Positions 58,871-64,000 of a DNA stretch of 64,000 nucleotides are shown here, in pieces. The notes beneath the pieces were generated by a model. It made no database searches. It was given only the letters and a program-made list of their open reading frames with translations, and was not told where the DNA came from. Position numbers and translations under genes: made by a program. The stretch covers positions 9,608,278 to 9,672,277 of the forward strand of contig NC_134030.1 in the NCBI RefSeq assembly GCF_964204645.1, read 5' to 3'. The DNA comes from Tubulanus polymorphus. Lineage: Eukaryota; Nemertea; Palaeonemertea; Tubulaniformes; Tubulanidae. Position 1 is the stretch's first letter, and each line of letters starts with the position of its first letter.

Positions 58871-60312
58871 CTTCAACCCAGACTCAAGTCTAGGATATCG
58901 AGTGACAGCCAAACCGGGATCCCGGTCGACCGGGCCGGCTGGCTACACGATATGCTCGAAGTCATGATGAAGCAGACATCAGAAGAGCTCTTTCTTCAAC
59001 CATGGAGGCAATGAAGTTGCAGACCAGCTTAGAGGCAAAAATGAATCGAAATCGGTCACAAGTTGACAATTTTTTTTAAAAATTAGACCAGTCGAAGACT
59101 GTATCATCTACCCAATCGCCAAATCTCATAATTCCCCAAATTTCTTAAAACTTCGATTTCAAGTTTGCAATTCCACATTAGCTTATCCCAGAAATTTTTC
59201 GCAGGCGTCAAATAATTTATTAAAGTTAATTTTCTTGTTAATACTTTTTGGCACTTCTGTTCCAACTCACTAAATTTGATAAGGACGTTATGAAAATATA
59301 TATGCAATGAATGTTAAACAACATATATATAATTATGAAGCATGATAGGGGCAGTGCCCAACCTAATCTGTATTGCTCTAGTCCTATCGTTAACCGCTCA
59401 TTGTAATGATACTATTACTAATTATATTAAAGGCTTTATGCAGAGTTAGAACGAATAAATGATTTAGAAGATTTATTCCTTAAGATAGAAAGTGTTTTCC
59501 CTAATTTGCAAAAATTTGTTGAAATTTTTTTCATCCGACCTCCCAAATTAGCGTGAGGGCCATAGCAACGCGCTTAACAACGAAATTACGCAATTCGTAA
59601 ATCGCACGTAAGCGTATCCCTTCTAAAAATCTCAGCCATATATTATGTCTGGCAAACGAAATTCCAAATTTCGAAAAAGCAGCCGTGCTGAACGAAAGTA
59701 TTATGGGCAACTTCGCAGAAAGTTGTATAAAACTCCGACCTGCGATTGTGACAAATTATGGTTCAAACTTAACGTGAAAAAACATTAAACTTTATCAGGG
59801 TACATGTCACAACGTCGGATACCGCACAACGTTCAAGTCGCAAGTTGTTGGCATCTGTGTGAGTGGAGTTTTTTGCACCCTTTATCCATGGACATGTACA
59901 CATGGTGATCATAAGTGATCTTAGTGCCTAAAAATGAAACACGAGTGAGTCTATATATTGTCAAAGTTTCCTCCAACGTTTTCAATTGTGAAATGAAATG
60001 ATGTCGACGATGTATAATCTGCTTATAATATACACCATCTGCGGACCATATGGCGCTGTTAAAAAAAAATAAAATCGGACCCCGGCTCGGAAACAACACA
60101 TTTCCATTTTACGTCGAGTTACCCATCGTATATAAACGTAATCGGATACAGACTATGCCATAGTTCAATCGAGGTGCACGCGGGACGACTGGGATTGTGG
60201 ATATTAAGTCCTATTTTCTTGCTTGCTGCTACAAGGAAAAGAAAAAACGCAAAAAAGTAAATATTGAAACACCATTGATGAGACTATATCCGCATTGTGA
60301 AGATATTATTGC

Positions 60313-60440
60313 GGAAAATCCCACAATATAGACGTATTCCTGAAGATGACTATTTCTAGTAGTCGAAACGTTGAATAAACTACAGTCCAGCTCAAGGAAA
60401 CATTTTCGAACTTTATTTTCGTCAATATTGTAGGATTTTC
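60313..60440. repeat. third copy of the CNBD2-intron hairpin sequence
   Basis: CCTGAAGATGACTATT...TAGTCGAAACGTTGAATAAAC (60339-60380) matches the arms at 20421-20627. It is bounded by GGAAAATCCCACAATAT and ATATTGTAGGATTTTCG, so this copy also sits in a snap-back arrangement. It is non-coding. Confidence 0.6.
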
Positions 60441-61211
60441 GTAATACTAAATTTCATAGAATATTTTTTGCAGAATCTTTTATTGATATTCGCTTAAGCG
60501 CATGGTGTATATACATTAGCCCTGAATAGACCGGAGTCAATCGTTCGGCTACGCAAACTTAGTGACACAGTACAGCGTGAGTATAGTTCAGACTACATCT
60601 CTTTGGGCTCCACGAAGAGTCACCGCGTCTCTCCTTGTTATCGTAACCATCATGGTCTACAAAAAGCCACCCCTTCTCTTTCGATAAAATAATCTAAAAT
60701 AACCCAAGCTTCCTCGATAATTTTTACGTAAACGCAAAGGTTTCAAGATGAAACCATACATAAACGAGACGGATTTCTAAGAAAGTATTCTCTAAAGTAG
60801 TACTGTTATACGAGGTCCCGGGAGCTATATTTGGGATGTCCCAGGGGATTAAAACTTCACAGTGAGCCGATATTTCCACTAAAGCACCTGAGCGAGAATA
60901 ACAAAGGACTTGCCTGGACAATGCTTTATTCACAAGAGAACGAACGTTTACACAAATATACGAATTCCAGATCCGGACCCACTTACCAGGGGAGTCTCAT
61001 CACAGTACTATAATCTTATATAATAATACCTAATTGTCGAAACCGACTGCTCGGTCGTTACTGCATGTATCGCCCTGAAAATTTGCCCGGTGGTAGTGGG
61101 CCCCTACTCAATTCACGTGCATTGAATTTATGAGTCGAAAATTCTACGTTTAAAAATCACCCTTGTTTCCACGAGCTTTCCACCAGTAAAAATGAATAAA
61201 CTGTGATAATT

Positions 61212-61440
61212 AAAGTGGATTTTAGTAGGCGTTCCGTTCCGCAAACTACAGTTACCCCTCGTGAAACTGTATTTCCCGGAACGGAGCGGAACAAGAAAAA
61301 TTGAATCATGTTGATATGGTACTCTGTGTAACAAAAACGAATAAATCAGCGCAATATACGCTAATGAAAGTGGATTTTAGTAGTGTTCCGTTCCGTTCCA
61401 CAAATTACAGTTACCCCGTAGTGAAACTGTATTTTACAGA
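61212..61440. repeat. direct duplication with CGTTCCGTTCC motifs
   Basis: AAAGTGGATTTTAGTAG...GTTCCGTTCCG...ACAGTTACCCC...GTGAAACTGTATTT occurs at 61212-61275 and again at 61366-61438. A third trace, TTCCGTTCCGGTAATTACAGTAA, is at 61610-61635. The GAAACTGTATTTCCCGGAACGG part is also an inverted partner of the GTTCCGCAAACTACAGTT part, so each unit can fold. Confidence 0.55.
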
Positions 61441-61670
61441 TTTAAGGTCACCGGCTGCTTGAAATACAACTGTAGAGCTGCCACAAAGCCATATTTTTTG
61501 CTGATCACACAAAGGGGTGGGAGGGGGATGGGACGACCCCCTTTTTGAACCAAATTGCCCTTTTAGAAATGGTAATGACGTAATTTGTCCACTATGACGA
61601 AAATCGTTTCGTTCCGTTCCGGTAATTACAGTAAGCCCATGTTACAGTACAATGTAGGTACGTAACATAC

Positions 61671-61781
61671 GAGTTGTAAACATCTTAATGCTTAATCTAG
61701 CTGTTACATGACGTTTATTTTAAATCGAGTTGTAAACATCTTAATGCTTAATCTAGCTGTTACATGACATTTAGTTTAAAT
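61671..61781. repeat. 56-bp tandem duplication
   Basis: GAGTTGTAAACATCTTAATGC...CTGTTACATGACGTTTATTTTAAATC (61671-61726) is repeated immediately at 61727-61781 with only a couple of changes. It is recent and non-coding. Confidence 0.85.
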
Positions 61782-62126
61782 TTATTAGCATGTCTGTGCG
61801 TACACATTAGCTCTGTCCTCATGAAATCACAGGACTATGAATCCTTATTAATAGATTTAGTAAAAGAAAATCATAAGAAAGTACAAAAAATCATCAGCCA
61901 TTTTGGGAGATATCTCCCTCTGTGAGCATCTTCCTCCGCAGCTTAGATGATCTCATTATCAGCCCATCAGATAGCTATCCCGTTTTATTTTAGCCTGGGG
62001 TTAATTCCCATTTATAGCTCTGCCGTGAAATTTATTTACCTCAGCGATTATACGATGAGCAATGTGATTGGTGCCGTAAGTTTTCGTGCACCAAAGCTGC
62101 GCGTGTACCTGCGCACCCTGTCTGCT

Positions 62127-62200
62127 GTGGCAGAGGTTCGTGCCGTGGCTGAGTGTAGCGATGCCATTAGGTTCGAATCCCTGCCGTGGGAGGATGCTCA
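62127..62200 (+). repeat. tRNA-like promoter segment, probable SINE remnant
   Basis: An A-box-like GTGGCTGAGTGTAGCG (62145-62160) is followed by an exact B-box GGTTCGAATCC (62170-62180) at tRNA-like spacing. No closed acceptor stem is visible. A tRNA-derived SINE head is more likely than a working tRNA gene. Confidence 0.4.
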
Positions 62201-62985
62201 TCGAGGGCGGGTCTAGGATTTTTGTAGGGACGGTGTCCTCAAAGTAAAAATGGACCATATGAAATGTTGCTGTATAAGGACGACGCAAGCTGCGTAGTTG
62301 CATAGCCCTTACGGCCAATGGCCGTGAGAGGGTACTCAAGGGGATCTCCTGTACTCGCCAAAAGAAATTTTTAAGAAATTTTGAGGAGAATTCCGTTAGA
62401 TTTCCACGAGGTTGAACAATGAAATCCATGAAATTAATCATGAAATACACAAAACCACATTGTATACCATTGTATATTCATCATTTTCCACTTCTTTTTG
62501 TTTCATACTTACCTCAATTGAAAAGGTCACTTTCAATCCACCCCTGTGTAATATTTGGCAAAATTCCGCTTAGAATTCGGTGTTTCGGCGTTTCCCTAGA
62601 TAATTTTAAGCAGGGGGATACATCTACCGAGAAACTGAGTGTTAAATACAGTCTACATAGTAGTTTTTGAAAGTGATTTTTAAAGATGCTTTTCCTGATG
62701 CTTTATTCACTGAAATACGGTTTCAGTGCTTATACACAATCCCAGAAAGTATACTTTGTTTCTCATCACATTCCTTATGCAATCCAAGACGATCGGTGAG
62801 AAGTATTCATTTTCAAGAAGTTAAAAAACCCGATATAAGGGCACAAAAAGACTACCTAGTTTCTCAAGAAAGTCAAATGCCACCCGCGTCAGGAAATCCC
62901 TAATTGAAATTTAAAAGACAAATGCGCTCGCCCGCATCGGCAAAGCATCGGTCGTCTTTTTTTTAATAAGAATTAAAACCCGCTC

Positions 62986-63036
62986 GCCCGCATAGCTGAA
63001 TGGTATAGTGTAAATCAGTGGTTTATTTCTGCGGGC
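62986..63036 (+). repeat. tRNA-like hairpin fragment
   Basis: GCCCGCA (62986-62992) pairs exactly with TGCGGGC (63030-63036), enclosing TAGCTGAATGGTATAGTG, which resembles a D-arm/A-box. At 51 bases it lacks a T arm, so it is not a complete tRNA. A related GCTCGCCCGCATCGG lies 60 bp upstream at 62927-62941. Confidence 0.35.
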
Positions 63037-63682
63037 GTTTGTATGCTCATCCTCGACGTACTGGTAATCCACATCTAGTGAAAATGATTGTCTCAGTTTC
63101 GATTAAATGAGTCGATATAGTTTGATTTTATAGGTTTTGAGGAGCTACTTAATTCTGAATTACTCGCATAACTGGCATTTTTTGGCATTAGTAAAAAAAC
63201 TTCCCTCTCGCGGCTGTTCTATAAGTCTCGGGTTGAGCCTTTTACTTGAACCTTTTTATTAAAAAAAAGCAATAAAAATAAAATTCGCCCACCTTCGTCA
63301 CTTTCCAGAAAAAAAAATCTGATGAGAAACTAGGGTATTTCTTTGTGTGGCCTAAAATCTTCGCTTGCTCATGCATTTCAAGATGCGCGAGCTGTCCCAT
63401 AATACATTATTAGCACTGAAAACAAAATCATAGCTTTTCTCCTGTAAATACCTCTTAATAATCGAATGACACAGATTTATTCACAACGAGAAAATTCCAT
63501 CAACAATGAAATAGACAACAAAATAACCATCAATTCAAACCAGACATACGTTTCTCTCAATGTCTTAAAACATATATATTTCTTACTGCTTTTAACTGAA
63601 TGCTGATGTCTGTATAATTGATGAGAAACTAAGATATATTTTTTTTGCCTATGAATCTACAGTACTGTATTTCAATTTACAG

Positions 63683-64000
63683 AAGGAAATGTTGGCTAGA
63701 GCCTTGTTTCGGCCATTCGCTCGCTATGTTGCCGTGTTTGTTCTTGGAGCAGTAATGGGATTATACTTCGGTGTCATGATGGGCGCGCAAGATCGAATAT
63801 TCAGTTGGAAACGCTACCGAAGATCAAATTCAAATGTAACTGTACTCACAGTTGAAAGTATACCAGGTATTCCCGGTGATCAAAACACTATCGACAATAA
63901 TGGTAACAACTCAGTATTAAGACGAGCACAAACATGGGACGATTATCGCGAGAACCATTCCAAAGGTATTGTTCTTGGATTTTGCTATCGTGTCAAACAA
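63683..64000 (+). CDS. N-terminus of a type II membrane protein (runs off window)
   Basis: The exon begins after a TTTACAG acceptor. The ATG at 63689-63691 opens a frame of 104 codons to the window edge with no stop. A short basic cytoplasmic head (MLARALFRPFARY) is followed by a signal-anchor of about 20 hydrophobic residues (VAVFVLGAVMGLYFGVMMGA), then a basic, Asn-rich stem with possible N-glycosylation sites (NVT, NNS, NHS) and TWDDYRENHSKGIVLGFCYR. This layout fits a Golgi glycosyltransferase or similar luminal enzyme, but the catalytic domain is outside the window and I do not recognise the family. At least one 5' non-coding exon lies upstream, since the acceptor directly precedes the start codon. 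Confidence 0.65.

Noticed and set aside
62145-62180. Possible functional tRNA gene (A-box and exact B-box)
   Set aside because: No acceptor stem or anticodon arm closes around the boxes. A SINE head is the simpler reading.
63320-63335. CTGATGAGAAAC, resembling a hammerhead core without stem II
   Set aside because: There is no stem II at all, and no flanking complementary stems I or III were visible.

Overview
This is nuclear DNA from an animal, most likely a marine invertebrate. Its genes are split by GT-AG introns, it has long (TA)n microsatellites, and it is crowded with short DNA-transposon derivatives. No bacterial, viral or organellar gene organisation is visible. The exact phylum cannot be fixed from the sequence. 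The gene set (a CNBD2-like and a DTHD1-like gene, both of types found in animals with motile cilia) and the transposon mix suggest, but do not prove, a lophotrochozoan or similar invertebrate.

Layout from left to right. (1) 918-11071, minus strand: seven exons of a chromatin reader with a SAMD1/KAT6-type winged helix, a KAT6-like double PHD finger and the start of a SAM domain. Its first intron is 7.35 kb and its last exon or exons lie off the left edge. (2) 11.2-15.6 kb: intergenic, with hAT-like remnants, a (TA)n palindrome and an inverted-repeat element. (3) 15633-21640, minus strand: a complete nine-exon cyclic-nucleotide-binding gene, recognised as CNBD2. Its introns carry a pogo/Tigger-like MITE, a piggyBac-like MITE nested in a second Tigger-like one, a tRNA-like retroposon remnant and a 100-bp-arm hairpin. 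(4) 21.7-33.3 kb: gene-poor, with LINE remnants, MITEs and a miniature LTR retrotransposon with two identical 274-bp LTRs. (5) 33337-44772, plus strand: a nine-exon ZU5-plus-Death-domain gene, DTHD1-like, whose start codon appears to sit alone at the end of exon 1. (6) 44.8-50.6 kb: repeats, including a foldback element and a hAT-like MITE. (7) 50602-51807, minus strand: an intronless rhodopsin-family GPCR. (8) 51.8-63.7 kb: gene-poor, with a LINE 3' end, a mariner-like element with a decayed transposase, further MITEs and tandem duplications. (9) 63683-64000, plus strand: the first coding exon of a type II membrane protein that runs off the right edge.

The five genes do not form an obvious functional unit. 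CNBD2 and DTHD1 plausibly both serve cilia or flagella, which is inference from the families. Exon boundaries were set by eye, by requiring splice sites and continuous codon phase, and the phases of every multi-exon gene close exactly. The most unusual items are the winged-helix / double-PHD / SAM architecture, the nested transposons inside CNBD2 introns, the miniature LTR element with identical LTRs, a dispersed TTTTTTGACGCC...GGCGTCAATAAA repeat family carrying CRE-like TACGTCA motifs, and two conspicuous perfect or near-perfect palindromes.
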